A stretch of 64,000 bases of DNA. Source: Bacillota bacterium (GTDB lineage Bacteria > Bacillota > Clostridia > Christensenellales > CAG-138). Below, piece by piece: positions 26,131-34,653 of the stretch (its first letter is position 1; each line of letters starts with the position of its first letter). The notes under the pieces were generated by a model. It had not been told where the DNA came from and did not search any database. It saw nothing but the letters and a program-made list of their open reading frames with translations. The position numbers and the translations under genes were made by a program. Location: NCBI GenBank assembly GCA_023409435.1, contig JAEYHP010000156.1:1-64000 (forward strand), read 5' to 3'.

Positions 26131-27024
26131 TTAGTAAAGCGCCGACATCCAACGACGTAACCGCTCGACGCAAACGGGCAAGCCTTCCGCCGCAGCAGGG
26201 AGGTCCTGCTTTCCCCAGCGACGCTCATATTCGAGCGAAAGCCAGCCAGCATACCCGTTGTCCTTAAGTTCCTGAAGAATTGCGGGCCAGTTCAATACGC
26301 CGTTGCCGGGAAACCGGCTGTAGACGGTACGTATCTCCTCTGAAATGTGGGAAACGCTGTCCGACTTAAATTTTACGGGCACACCGCCGCGATAAACGAG
26401 ATCCTTAACGTGGACATAGCGGATCCAATCTTTTTGCAGTGCAATGGCTTCTCGGTACTCCTCGGCCGGGAAAAACGCGAGGTTGGCCTGATCGTATAGA
26501 ATACCGACATTAGGATGGTTGATTGCCTTAATGGCTTTCATCGTATTTTGGGCGGTCGTCGTCATGGTGCCAAAATGATTCTCAATAGAAAGCTGTATTC
26601 CATACCGTACCGCATACTCACCACATTCCCGCATGGACTTGACCAATTGAGAAAGTTTCGCGCCACCAGGATCTATCTCATCATCCGCAAACGCACCGCC
26701 ATAGATGCGAATGCTCTTGGCGCCAAGAATCTGCGCCATATCGATCACGCGATTGAGCGCCGCGACCTCGTTGCGACGCGCCGTCTCATCAAGATCATTG
26801 TATCGGTTCAGATAAGGCGTCACCCCCGCAATCTCCAAGCCAAGGGAATCCGCCTCATCCTTGACCTTCTGTACAAACGCGTCGTCCGCTTCATACGGAA
26901 TACCGCTTTCATACCCCGTCTGAACCACGATCTCCGCACCATCCAGTTTCAGTTTTGCAAAGAAACGAAGCGCCTCAAATACATCAAATTCTGGCGTCGC
27001 CATTGTGTGTCCTGCCAGTTTCAT
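26131..27024 (-). CDS. Sugar phosphate isomerase/epimerase-fold protein 1
   Basis: A 297-residue TIM-barrel protein of the AP-endonuclease 2 / xylose-isomerase-like family. Likely metal ligands lie in LSIENHFGTM, GILYDQANL, YVHVKDLVYRGG and the C-terminal LSLEYERRWGKQDLP. Members include inosose dehydratase IolE, epimerases and lyases acting on 3-keto sugars. Four-gene set with two Gfo/Idh dehydrogenases and another such protein, each pair overlapping by 4 bp or spaced 1 bp. The coupling suggests oxidation of a sugar followed by isomerisation or elimination. Exact reaction unknown. Confidence 0.75.
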   Translation of the reverse strand: MKLAGHTMATPEFDVFEALRFFAKLKLDGAEIVVQTGYESGIPYEADDAFVQKVKDEADSLGLEIAGVTPYLNRYNDLDETARRNEVAALNRVIDMAQILGAKSIRIYGGAFADDEIDPGGAKLSQLVKSMRECGEYAVRYGIQLSIENHFGTMTTTAQNTMKAIKAINHPNVGILYDQANLAFFPAEEYREAIALQKDWIRYVHVKDLVYRGGVPVKFKSDSVSHISEEIRTVYSRFPGNGVLNWPAILQELKDNGYAGWLSLEYERRWGKQDLPAAAEGLPVCVERLRRWMSALY

Positions 27025-27025
27025 G

Positions 27026-27991
27026 TCAATGCCGCCATTCCTTTGTGAGATCCGGCAGGCCAGCGGAGACCAGAATCCGGTTCATGAGTTCATGCGTTTT
27101 AAAAGCATCTTCCGCCGACGTAAGCGGCTTTTGCCGTGACTTTACACAATCAATAAAATGTCGGTCGCATGCCTGGAAGCCAATGCATTCAACGTAGTTT
27201 GCCCACCCTTTATGCAGCGGCGTGGAATTGTAAACTTCCTCGTGATCGGGTTTGATTACGGTCAGCCGGTCCGGGCTCTCCATAATGACAGTTTTGTTGC
27301 CGCCAAACAATTCAATGCGTTCATACCACTGCCCGGCCTCCCGGCTTGCATTGAGCATCCCGATGCCGCCGTTTTCAAAGATTAGTTGCGCAGCGCAGAG
27401 ATCCTCAAAAAACGGGTCGTTGCCCCAACGCGCCTCCGCCTTGACCGATATGCATTCTCCCATCACATACCGCATCATATCTACCATGTGAATTGCATTT
27501 TCAAGCGTGGCACGATACTCTTTAAATTCGCGGGATTTGCTCGCAACCATGAGATGCGGTGCTTTGCCTGCAAATTCTGCAATGCCTTTTTGGTTAACCG
27601 GCGCGTACCGGCGGTTGAATGCCACCATTACAATCTGGCCCGACTTTACCGAGATGTCGGCAAGCTCCTCGCACTCCTTCATGGTTGATGCGAGTGGTTT
27701 TTCCACCAGCACATCAAGATTTGCATTGAGTAGAGGGCCAAGATATTCCTTGCGAACCGTCTTGGGTGTCAGCAGCACAGCAGCGTCGAGATCGAGCCGT
27801 AGCAGTTCATTCAAGTTTTCCGCTGCGCAGGGAATGCCGCGACGCCTCGCTGCGGCCTCGCTTTTTTCTCGGCTTGAGCCCAATACCCCCACAATCTCGA
27901 CATCCTCCATCGCCCCAAAGGCCGGAAAATGGGCGGCATGAGCAATAGAGCCCGTTCCAATAATTCCAACTCTGATTTTCTTCTCACTCAT
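27026..27991 (-). CDS. Gfo/Idh/MocA family dehydrogenase 1
   Basis: A 321-residue NAD(P)-dependent sugar oxidoreductase. Dinucleotide loop VGIIGTGSIAHAAH at residues 8-21, the family motif VLVEKPLAS near 95, a NRRYAPVNQKG segment, and a second alpha/beta domain. The family oxidises a ring hydroxyl of sugars, inositols or glycosides. Overlaps its upstream neighbour by 4 bp, so the two dehydrogenases are made together. Confidence 0.85.
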   Translation of the reverse strand: MSEKKIRVGIIGTGSIAHAAHFPAFGAMEDVEIVGVLGSSREKSEAAARRRGIPCAAENLNELLRLDLDAAVLLTPKTVRKEYLGPLLNANLDVLVEKPLASTMKECEELADISVKSGQIVMVAFNRRYAPVNQKGIAEFAGKAPHLMVASKSREFKEYRATLENAIHMVDMMRYVMGECISVKAEARWGNDPFFEDLCAAQLIFENGGIGMLNASREAGQWYERIELFGGNKTVIMESPDRLTVIKPDHEEVYNSTPLHKGWANYVECIGFQACDRHFIDCVKSRQKPLTSAEDAFKTHELMNRILVSAGLPDLTKEWRH

Positions 27992-28989
27992 TTACCCTGC
28001 TCTCCTCGTGCGTAATGGGGTTGTCTGTTCCTAAGTGCATACGAAATTTCGACTGACTGCAAGAAAGCAGATACCGGGAAAACTGTCAGCTCTCCCCCTT
28101 CAATCGCCTTAATTATCCGCTTGTCCTCTTCATAAAATCCATTCAGCACAAACCCGTCCTCGCTGTTTGAGAGTTCGCTGCCCATAATCCGCATAGTCTC
28201 ACACTCTTTCTCGGCGCACACAAGAGACCCAGGGAAATCAAACCCCCGTAAATAGGTCGTACCGCTCCAGACCGGAAGATTGAGATAAAACTGTTTCCCT
28301 GTGGTATATACCGAGATTCTCTCGGTCACTGCACCTGCGCAGGGTAAAAATCGCATATCAACGTGAGCGCCACTTTCAAGACTGCCATGCGCAAAATAAT
28401 CGACATTTCCACGTACGGTATCCACTTCATAATCGAGCGACAGCTTACGAAAATCCCCAAACAAATGACGCAGGCAGTCAATCCCATGAATTGCTGTCGT
28501 GGTAAAATCTTTTTCCGATCGCCCTTCCCGGCACATCTCAAGCGATACTGCCACAACCCGCTCCTCTGCCAGTTTTTCTTTGAGAAGCTGAACCAGCGGC
28601 ATTGAGCGCCGGTTAAACAGTACCGCGTGATAAAGGTTATGGTCTTGGGCTGCCGCTGCGATTGCGCGCGCCTCTCTCGCACTGACGCCGGGGGGTTTTT
28701 CCATGATCACCGGATAACCTAATTCAAGCGTCCTGATTGCACAGGCCGCATTATACCAAACCGGAAGTAATGTAAAAACCGCATTGGGCTTTTCCGTATC
28801 CAGCATCATCTCATAGTCGCTGTACGCACGTGTAAAGCCGAATTTTTGGCGAAACGATTCCGCCTTTGCGGTATCCATGTCACAGCAGGCGATAAGTTCG
28901 GCGATGCCTTCAGATTGTAGACGGCTTAATGCCGGTCCATGTGCGGCAAATGCAATGCTGCCGCATCCAATCAGGCAGATCCGTATCAT
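27988..28989 (-). CDS. Gfo/Idh/MocA family dehydrogenase 2
   Basis: A 333-residue member of the same family with ICLIGCGSIAFAAHGPAL at the N terminus, VIMEKPPGVS near residue 95 and NRRSMPLVQLL. The canonical EKPLA is EKPPG here. It is clearly diverged from dehydrogenase 1, so the pair probably acts at two positions or in a dehydrogenation/reduction relay. Overlaps its neighbours by 4 bp each. Confidence 0.84.
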   Translation of the reverse strand: MIRICLIGCGSIAFAAHGPALSRLQSEGIAELIACCDMDTAKAESFRQKFGFTRAYSDYEMMLDTEKPNAVFTLLPVWYNAACAIRTLELGYPVIMEKPPGVSAREARAIAAAAQDHNLYHAVLFNRRSMPLVQLLKEKLAEERVVAVSLEMCREGRSEKDFTTTAIHGIDCLRHLFGDFRKLSLDYEVDTVRGNVDYFAHGSLESGAHVDMRFLPCAGAVTERISVYTTGKQFYLNLPVWSGTTYLRGFDFPGSLVCAEKECETMRIMGSELSNSEDGFVLNGFYEEDKRIIKAIEGGELTVFPVSAFLQSVEISYALRNRQPHYARGEQGK

Positions 28990-29783
28990 GATTCCATCTC
29001 CTTTTTCATTATCGCGAGCAACTCCCTAAGATAGGCCACGCTGTCTGCGCCAGATGCAAGATCCGGCTCGTGCAGCGCCTCGACCGAGAGCCGCGGGCTC
29101 GGCGTGCGCAGTATATGTCGAATATAATTCGAATAGTCACAACCGTCCGTACGGCGCGGGAATAATCGCTTTTCTCCGAACGGGAAGTCAATGTGGGTGT
29201 GAAGAACCCAATCCTTATATTTTTCAATCTCGCTGATCGGATCCGTTGATGCGGTCATATGCCTAAGATCACACATCGTTCCGATGTCGGGCGCACCCAT
29301 TCCCTGCACAAAGCGTACGCTCTGTCCAATCGTTTGCAGGCAGTTTGAATACAGAGGCCCGAGCGGTTCTATCGCAATCCGGATTCCGAATTCCCGGGCA
29401 ACCTCGGCCATTGATGCCACAAAAGCAGAGAATCTTGCCTCTTGCGCAGCCTCGCTGCCGTTACCGGGCTTAAAGCTCCGGCCTTTCCCGCTGCCCAAAG
29501 GCCAAACGACCGTTCCAAGGGCGGCGCTGCGCTCGGCGCCTGTTTTCAGATAACCCTGCCAGGTGTCAAAATCAAGGTCGGGGGCCGTCAAGTCGGCCTC
29601 AATCGGCATCACCCAAGAGCAGGCGTCAACGCCAAGGCCCGCTGCCGTAAGCCGTGATTGCACCCCACGAAACTGCTCCTTTGAAAGGGAGATCAGTTCT
29701 TTAAGATTGAGTTCAATAAAATCGAAACCCGCTTTGGAAATATCTTCAATGTCCTTGACGGTTCCGAAGCATCCAAGTCTCAT
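28986..29783 (-). CDS. Sugar phosphate isomerase/epimerase-fold protein 2
   Basis: A 265-residue TIM-barrel protein of the xylose-isomerase-like superfamily: start MRLGCFGTVKDIEDISKAGFDFIELN, glutamate in IAIEPLGPLYSNC, GTMCDLRHM, HTHIDFPFGEKRLFP and LSVEALHEPD. First gene of the four-gene sugar module, 106 bases after livF. Poor similarity to protein 1 outside motifs suggests a different step. Function unknown. Confidence 0.75.
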   Translation of the reverse strand: MRLGCFGTVKDIEDISKAGFDFIELNLKELISLSKEQFRGVQSRLTAAGLGVDACSWVMPIEADLTAPDLDFDTWQGYLKTGAERSAALGTVVWPLGSGKGRSFKPGNGSEAAQEARFSAFVASMAEVAREFGIRIAIEPLGPLYSNCLQTIGQSVRFVQGMGAPDIGTMCDLRHMTASTDPISEIEKYKDWVLHTHIDFPFGEKRLFPRRTDGCDYSNYIRHILRTPSPRLSVEALHEPDLASGADSVAYLRELLAIMKKEMES

Positions 29784-29889
29784 CTGTGTTACTCCTTAGA
29801 TCGCTTCTTTTTTAGACGGGCGCCGCATCGGTTCCGAGGTAATTAACAGATGCCGAATGCAACTAACGCGCCCAGTATCCCAGCACATT

Positions 29890-30585
29890 TTATTCGCCTA
29901 GGTATGCCTTCTGCACGGCCGGGTCTTCAAGCAGCTCCTTGGATGGCCCTTCGAGGGTAATGCGTCCATTCTCCAATACATAGGTATGGTCGCTGACGCC
30001 AAGCGCCTGGCGGGCATTTTGCTCAATGAGCAGGATGGTGGTGCCCAACTTGTTGATCTGCTTGATGATCTTGAACACCTGCTTCACGATGACCGGCGCA
30101 AGACCCAGGGAAGGCTCATCAAACATAATGAATTTCGGCTCGGACATCAGCGCACGGCCGATGGCGAGCATCTGCTGTTCACCGCCGGAAAGGGTGCCCG
30201 CTTGTTGGTGGCGGCGCTCGCCGAGGATGGGGAACATCTTGTAGATTTCCTCTTCCTTTTCCTTGAAAGGCTTCTTGAGCTGGGAGGAACCCATGATAAG
30301 ATTTTCCTGAACCGAAAGACCGGCAAAAACTTTGCGGCCTTCCGGCACCTGCACAACACCCTTGGCGACAATCTTATGGGAGGCCTTGGGTAACAGTTCG
30401 CCGTTAAAGAGGATCTCGCCGTTCAGCGGCTTAACAAGGCCCGAGATGGTGTTCACAAGGGAGGTCTTCCCGGCGCCGTTCGCGCCAATAATGCTGACAA
30501 TTTGGCCTACGGGAACCGCGATACTGACGTCATGCAGCGCGTCGACATGCCCATAGCTGACAGAAATATTTTTGACCTGCAGCAT
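29890..30585 (-). CDS. livF: Branched-chain amino acid-type ABC ATPase LivF
   Basis: A 231-residue ATPase: Walker A GANGAGKTS, signature LSGGEQQMLAIGRAL, Walker B FIMFDEPSLGLAP, and the short C terminus usual for LivF. It completes the LivKHMGF importer set with the four genes upstream. Overlaps livG by 1 bp. Liv-type systems carry branched-chain amino acids but also amides, urea and aromatic acids; the gene neighbours favour a non-amino-acid ligand. Confidence 0.93.
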   Translation of the reverse strand: MLQVKNISVSYGHVDALHDVSIAVPVGQIVSIIGANGAGKTSLVNTISGLVKPLNGEILFNGELLPKASHKIVAKGVVQVPEGRKVFAGLSVQENLIMGSSQLKKPFKEKEEEIYKMFPILGERRHQQAGTLSGGEQQMLAIGRALMSEPKFIMFDEPSLGLAPVIVKQVFKIIKQINKLGTTILLIEQNARQALGVSDHTYVLENGRITLEGPSKELLEDPAVQKAYLGE

Positions 30586-31373
30586 TACGCTTCTTCCTCC
30601 TCATCGTCGTCTTCGCCCATATATGCCTCGATAACACTGGCATTGTTCTGTACTTCCTCGGGCGTGCCTTCGGTGAGCAGTTCTCCGAAGTTGAGGACAA
30701 AGACTTTATGCGATAGGGTGGTTACTACCTTGATACGGTGCTCAATGAGCAGGATGGTCAACTTTCTCTGCTCTTTGATTCTGCGGATCAGTTCGATGAA
30801 CTCCTCAACCTCGACCGGGTTGAGTCCAGCGGCAGGTTCGTCCAGCAGCAGCATTTTCGGGTTGGAAGCGAGCGCACGCGCAAGCTCAAGCTTACGCTGC
30901 ATGCCGTAGGGTAGGCAACCCGGGCGCTCGTGGGCAAACTCCCGAAGGCCGACCAGATCGAGGCATTCCATCGCAATCTCATAGTTCTTTTTATCCTCTT
31001 TTAACTTCGCTGGCAGGCCGAGGATTGCCTGAAAAATATTGTAATCCGCGCGGGCATCCAGTGCAGACTGGACGTTGCGTACGTTGTCAAGCTGCGAGAA
31101 CAGGCGGATATTTTGAAAGGTACGGGCCATACCAAGGCGGGAAACCTCATGCTGTTTCATGCTGGTAATATTGGTACTGTCAAACATGACCTTGCCCGCG
31201 GTAGGCTTGTAGACACCCGAGATAATATTGAAAAAGGTAGTCTTCCCCGCACCGTTAGGACCGATAATGCTGGTGATGGAGCCCTTTTCAATATCGAGCG
31301 TCACGTTCCGAACCGCCTTGACCCCTCCGAAGTTGATCGAGACATTCTCGCAGGATAAGATATTCTGGTTCAT
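30585..31373 (-). CDS. livG: Branched-chain amino acid-type ABC ATPase LivG
   Basis: A 262-residue ATPase with Walker A GPNGAGKTTFFN, the LivG-specific RTFQNIRLF segment, an atypical signature LPYGMQRKLELARAL, Walker B MLLLDEPAAGLNP and a C-terminal extension. The C terminus is highly acidic (GEDDDEEEEA). Partner of livF; overlaps livM by 4 bp. Confidence 0.93.
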   Translation of the reverse strand: MNQNILSCENVSINFGGVKAVRNVTLDIEKGSITSIIGPNGAGKTTFFNIISGVYKPTAGKVMFDSTNITSMKQHEVSRLGMARTFQNIRLFSQLDNVRNVQSALDARADYNIFQAILGLPAKLKEDKKNYEIAMECLDLVGLREFAHERPGCLPYGMQRKLELARALASNPKMLLLDEPAAGLNPVEVEEFIELIRRIKEQRKLTILLIEHRIKVVTTLSHKVFVLNFGELLTEGTPEEVQNNASVIEAYMGEDDDEEEEA

Positions 31374-32254
31374 TTCATCTCTCCCTTCTTGGCTTTGCCG
31401 GAGAGTTTTTCAAGCTGCTTTTTTATCCAGCAATAAATGTCCTTAAACTCATGCTCTCCGAACAATCCGTTCGGAACAAAGTTGATGATGCCAAGGATGA
31501 GAAGGCTCTGGATGAGAGTTCGCAGGGTGCTGGTCGTGCGCAGCATTTCCGTCATCAGGCTGAAGATCATCGCCATGACCACCGAACCGGAGAGGCTGTT
31601 AATGCCGCCGATAAATACGATGCCAATCCATTCGATGGACTTCGCTGCACCGAACGAGTTTGGATCGATATATGACGTTGCATAAGCCAGCATAGCCCCG
31701 GAGAGTGCCGTTAAGCCCCCCGCAAAGACGAACGCAGTCATCTTGACGCGGGTGACATTGATGCCCATAGAAGCCGCCGAGATCTCATCGTTCTTGACTG
31801 CGATGCACTGACGGCCGAACCTGGAGTCTTTGAAGTTGAGGACAAGATAGCCGACAACCGCGAGAATAATAAAGCCGATGACTAGATTGATGTTACGGGG
31901 AATCTTATTGATGCCCATGGCGCCACCCGTCACATTGCTGAACGTGTTGAGCACGGCGACGATCGCCTCGCCAAATGCCAGAGTAATAAGCGCAACATAG
32001 TCTCGCCGCAATTTCATAATCGGGATCCCCACGAGGTATGCGGAAACCATGCCCCCAAGAACCGCAAGAATTAAAGTAAGCAGAAAGGGTACGCTGGACT
32101 TGGTTGCTAAGATACCTACGATATAGGCACCAATGCACATGAAAGATGCCTGGCCCATCGAAAAAATGCCGGTCAACCCCATGAGCACGAACATCGATAT
32201 GACCGCTACCATTGTGATAACTACGTTTAAAATGACCGTTACGTTATAGCTCAT
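31370..32254 (-). CDS. livM: Branched-chain amino acid-type ABC permease LivM
   Basis: A 294-residue permease with eight or more hydrophobic segments; typical GIFSMGQASFMCIGAYIVGILATK, LRRDYVALITLAFGEAI and GGINSLSGSVVMAMIF blocks. The C terminus is basic and longer than the last membrane segment. Twelve bases downstream of livH. Confidence 0.93.
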   Translation of the reverse strand: MSYNVTVILNVVITMVAVISMFVLMGLTGIFSMGQASFMCIGAYIVGILATKSSVPFLLTLILAVLGGMVSAYLVGIPIMKLRRDYVALITLAFGEAIVAVLNTFSNVTGGAMGINKIPRNINLVIGFIILAVVGYLVLNFKDSRFGRQCIAVKNDEISAASMGINVTRVKMTAFVFAGGLTALSGAMLAYATSYIDPNSFGAAKSIEWIGIVFIGGINSLSGSVVMAMIFSLMTEMLRTTSTLRTLIQSLLILGIINFVPNGLFGEHEFKDIYCWIKKQLEKLSGKAKKGEMK

Positions 32255-32266
32255 CCTCCTCGCCCC

Positions 32267-33148
32267 CTAAACTTTCTCTTTCGTAAACTTGCCGCTGATT
32301 CCCTGTGGGCGGAGAATTAGGAAGATAATCGCAAACAGGAATGTGAATGCAGGCTGCAGGCTGGAACCAACAAAGTTGGTCATAAAGATCTCCATCACGC
32401 CTAGGAGCAGGCCTCCGTAAAGCGCGCCGCTGATATTTCCGAGGCCGCCGAGAATGGAAGCAGTCATACCTTTCATGACAAGATCCTTCAGTTGGGGATA
32501 TAACAGATATTTCATGCCGCACAGAACGCCCGCAACCGCCCCAAGAACACCTGAAATGAAGAAAGTGAGCGCGATGACCCTGGAAACGTTGACCCCCATA
32601 AGCTTGGCTGCTTCGCTATCCATGGACAGGGCACGGATCGAAATGCCCAGCCTGGTTTTATACAGAACAAACATCAAGATCATGATACCGATTGAGGATA
32701 ACACGAGCATGATGACATCGGTAACACCTATGGTAAGATTGGGTGTGAGCTGAAAGAATTTCTGGGAGAAAAAGCCGGGATACGAATAATAGGTACTCGA
32801 GAAAGTGATGACGATGATGTTCTGGAGAAATATGCCCAGGTTCGAAGAGGATACAAAGAACAGCATCGTGCTGCCTTTTATTCTCCTCAACCGTTCAAAG
32901 CCAATATACTGCGCCAGGCAGGAAAGCAAACCGCCGAAAACCACCGTGATGGCGATCATCGGGACAAAGCCGAGGTCAAACTGGTTGGTAATGATGTATC
33001 CGAAATAAGCGGATACGACCATTACGCCGCCGTGTGAAAAGTTGGAAAACTTCAGAATGCTGAAGATCAGCGTGAAGCCGAGCGCTATGATCGAATAAAC
33101 GGAGCCAAGGGCAATGCCGTTTATCAGCAATTGGATGTAATATGTCAT
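32267..33148 (-). CDS. livH: Branched-chain amino acid-type ABC permease LivH
   Basis: A 293-residue permease: INGIALGSVYSIIALGFTLIFSILKFSNFSHGGVMVVSAY at the N terminus, ALSMDSEAAKLMGVNVSRVIALTFFISG, and a GGLGNISGALYGGLLLGV block. The frame is open for another 26 residues upstream, but the ATG at 33148 follows GGAGGGG and fits the family. It overlaps nothing upstream; a strong hairpin separates it from livK. Confidence 0.93.
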   Translation of the reverse strand: MTYYIQLLINGIALGSVYSIIALGFTLIFSILKFSNFSHGGVMVVSAYFGYIITNQFDLGFVPMIAITVVFGGLLSCLAQYIGFERLRRIKGSTMLFFVSSSNLGIFLQNIIVITFSSTYYSYPGFFSQKFFQLTPNLTIGVTDVIMLVLSSIGIMILMFVLYKTRLGISIRALSMDSEAAKLMGVNVSRVIALTFFISGVLGAVAGVLCGMKYLLYPQLKDLVMKGMTASILGGLGNISGALYGGLLLGVMEIFMTNFVGSSLQPAFTFLFAIIFLILRPQGISGKFTKEKV

Positions 33149-33181
33149 GTGAAATTTCCCCTCCACCTTTGTAGAGAATAT

Positions 33182-33217
33182 GGTGGTGAAGCGCCGGCTA
33201 CAGAGCGCTTCACCACC
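33182..33217 (-). other. Hairpin between livK and livH
   Basis: Perfect 13-bp arms GGTGGTGAAGCGC and GCGCTTCACCACC around ten bases. It follows the binding-protein gene and lacks a T-run. Such hairpins usually stabilise the upstream message so the binding protein exceeds the permease. Confidence 0.7.
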
Positions 33218-33253
33218 GCAACTCAACGACTTAAGGTTCTTTAATAGGAAAGC

Positions 33254-34513
33254 TTACGGCTTGAGATAGCCCTTGTACTCGAGAGTACCTTTTGTGATTT
33301 CATAGACTGCCATGCCAAGTCCCTCAGGAGAGTGGGTCTTGCCGCTTTGAATGTAATTATCGGTGCACAGGAGGCTCAAACCGTTGATGCTATTCTCCAT
33401 TGCGTTCTTGATGGCGTCACGGTCCGCGGATCCCGCAGTCTTAATCGCGGCGGCGATGATTTGAACGGTGTCATAACCATTGACTGCCTTGATGGTTGCA
33501 GGTTCGCCGAAACGGGCCTCATAGTTTTTGCAGAAGTCGGTCAGGCGGGGATCCTGCATGTAAGCGGAGGATTGAAAGTAGGCCTTGGAAATAATCGTCG
33601 GATCGGAAAGCAGGGAGAGGAACGGATCGTTCATATCCATTGCGCCCGCATAAGGGATGTCAAGGCCAAGCTGGTTCGCCTGTTGAACCATGATGGTGAG
33701 CTGGGCGGTGGGGTTGGGCGTGTAAATGAACTCAGCGCCGCTGCTCTTGATCTTGGAAAGCTGGGTAGTGAAATCCTGGTCGGCGGAGTTGCAGGTCTGC
33801 TGGATGGTAACTTCCTTGCCAAGCTTTTCCCACTCTGTGATAAAGCCATTAATATTCGCAACCGCATATGCGTTGGCTTGATCATAGAAGATAGCCGCCT
33901 TGGTCAGATCGGTGTTCTGGTTCAGATAGTTCGCAATAATTGCAGCCTGCTGCGGAGCATTGCACTGGGCGGTAAGGAACATATACGGGTAGGCCTCGCC
34001 GTTGCCTTCGGTATCCATCACCGCTCGGGGATCGGAGGGCATTCCACAGGCAACAACTCCCTTTTCGGTGCTGACCTCAATAAGGGACATGCAGATTGAA
34101 CTTGCATCGGGTACGACAATCGCACTGGCTTTATCAACGTCAGCCAGACGGGTATAGGCGTTAATGGATTCCTGGGAGTCGTTCTTATTGTCATAAGAAA
34201 CAAACTTGATCTGTTTGCCAAGAAGACCACCGGCTGCATTGATTTCCTCAATCGCAAGGATTGCGCCATTGTTGATCGCGTTGCCCGTAACCGAACGGTT
34301 GCCGGTCAGGTCGTTGATACCGCCGATGACGATGACATCACCACCACTTGCAGCATTGTTGCCGGCCGGAGCCCCGTTGGTGGCCGGAGCTTCGGTGCTG
34401 GCCGGAGCCTCGTTGGTGGCCGGAGCGTTGTTGGCGCCCGTGTTGCCGCTGCAAGCGGTAAACACTCCCAAAACCAGGGTCAGGACGAGTGCCAGAGCCA
34501 AAAGTTTTTTCAT
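33254..34513 (-). CDS. livK: Liv-type substrate-binding lipoprotein
   Basis: A 419-residue binding protein of periplasmic-binding class I (HAAT family). Signal peptide with lipobox FTACS (Cys near residue 20), an Ala/Pro/Thr/Asn linker of repeated six-residue units, then VIVIGGINDLTGNRSVTG, AAGGLLGKQIKFVSYDNKND, and a long C-terminal lobe with YGPTP-like TPNPTAQLT. The start at 34513 follows GGAGAGAAGAAC and gives a proper signal peptide. First gene of the transport set; ligand unknown. Confidence 0.9.
   Translation of the reverse strand: MKKLLALALVLTLVLGVFTACSGNTGANNAPATNEAPASTEAPATNGAPAGNNAASGGDVIVIGGINDLTGNRSVTGNAINNGAILAIEEINAAGGLLGKQIKFVSYDNKNDSQESINAYTRLADVDKASAIVVPDASSICMSLIEVSTEKGVVACGMPSDPRAVMDTEGNGEAYPYMFLTAQCNAPQQAAIIANYLNQNTDLTKAAIFYDQANAYAVANINGFITEWEKLGKEVTIQQTCNSADQDFTTQLSKIKSSGAEFIYTPNPTAQLTIMVQQANQLGLDIPYAGAMDMNDPFLSLLSDPTIISKAYFQSSAYMQDPRLTDFCKNYEARFGEPATIKAVNGYDTVQIIAAAIKTAGSADRDAIKNAMENSINGLSLLCTDNYIQSGKTHSPEGLGMAVYEITKGTLEYKGYLKP
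34364..34426 (-). repeat. 18-bp tandem repeat in the livK linker
   Basis: GGCCGGAGC recurs at 34364, 34382, 34400 and 34418, an exact 18-bp period. It encodes six-residue units APATNE / APASTE / APATNG, a flexible linker between the lipid anchor and the binding domain. Copy number may vary between strains. Confidence 0.8.
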
Positions 34514-34653
34514 GTTCTTCTCTCCTTTTATGTTTTTTTGCCAGAATGTATGATCTGAGCAAGATTGTTTCTGATAAAGCCGCAGCAACCTCCCCGTCGC
34601 TACAGTAGGAATTGCAGAGGTTTACTGTTGTTCTGACTCACGTCAAACGGGAC

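Noticed and set aside
26131..29783. Firm call of a C-glycoside deglycosylase (DgpA-C type) system
   Set aside because: The small beta subunit typical of known C-deglycosylases is not seen and the folds alone do not fix the reaction, so this is kept only as a hypothesis.
34364..34426. Short CRISPR-like array
   Set aside because: The repeats are in frame within the livK linker, have an 18-bp period and no unique spacers; a coding tandem repeat explains them.
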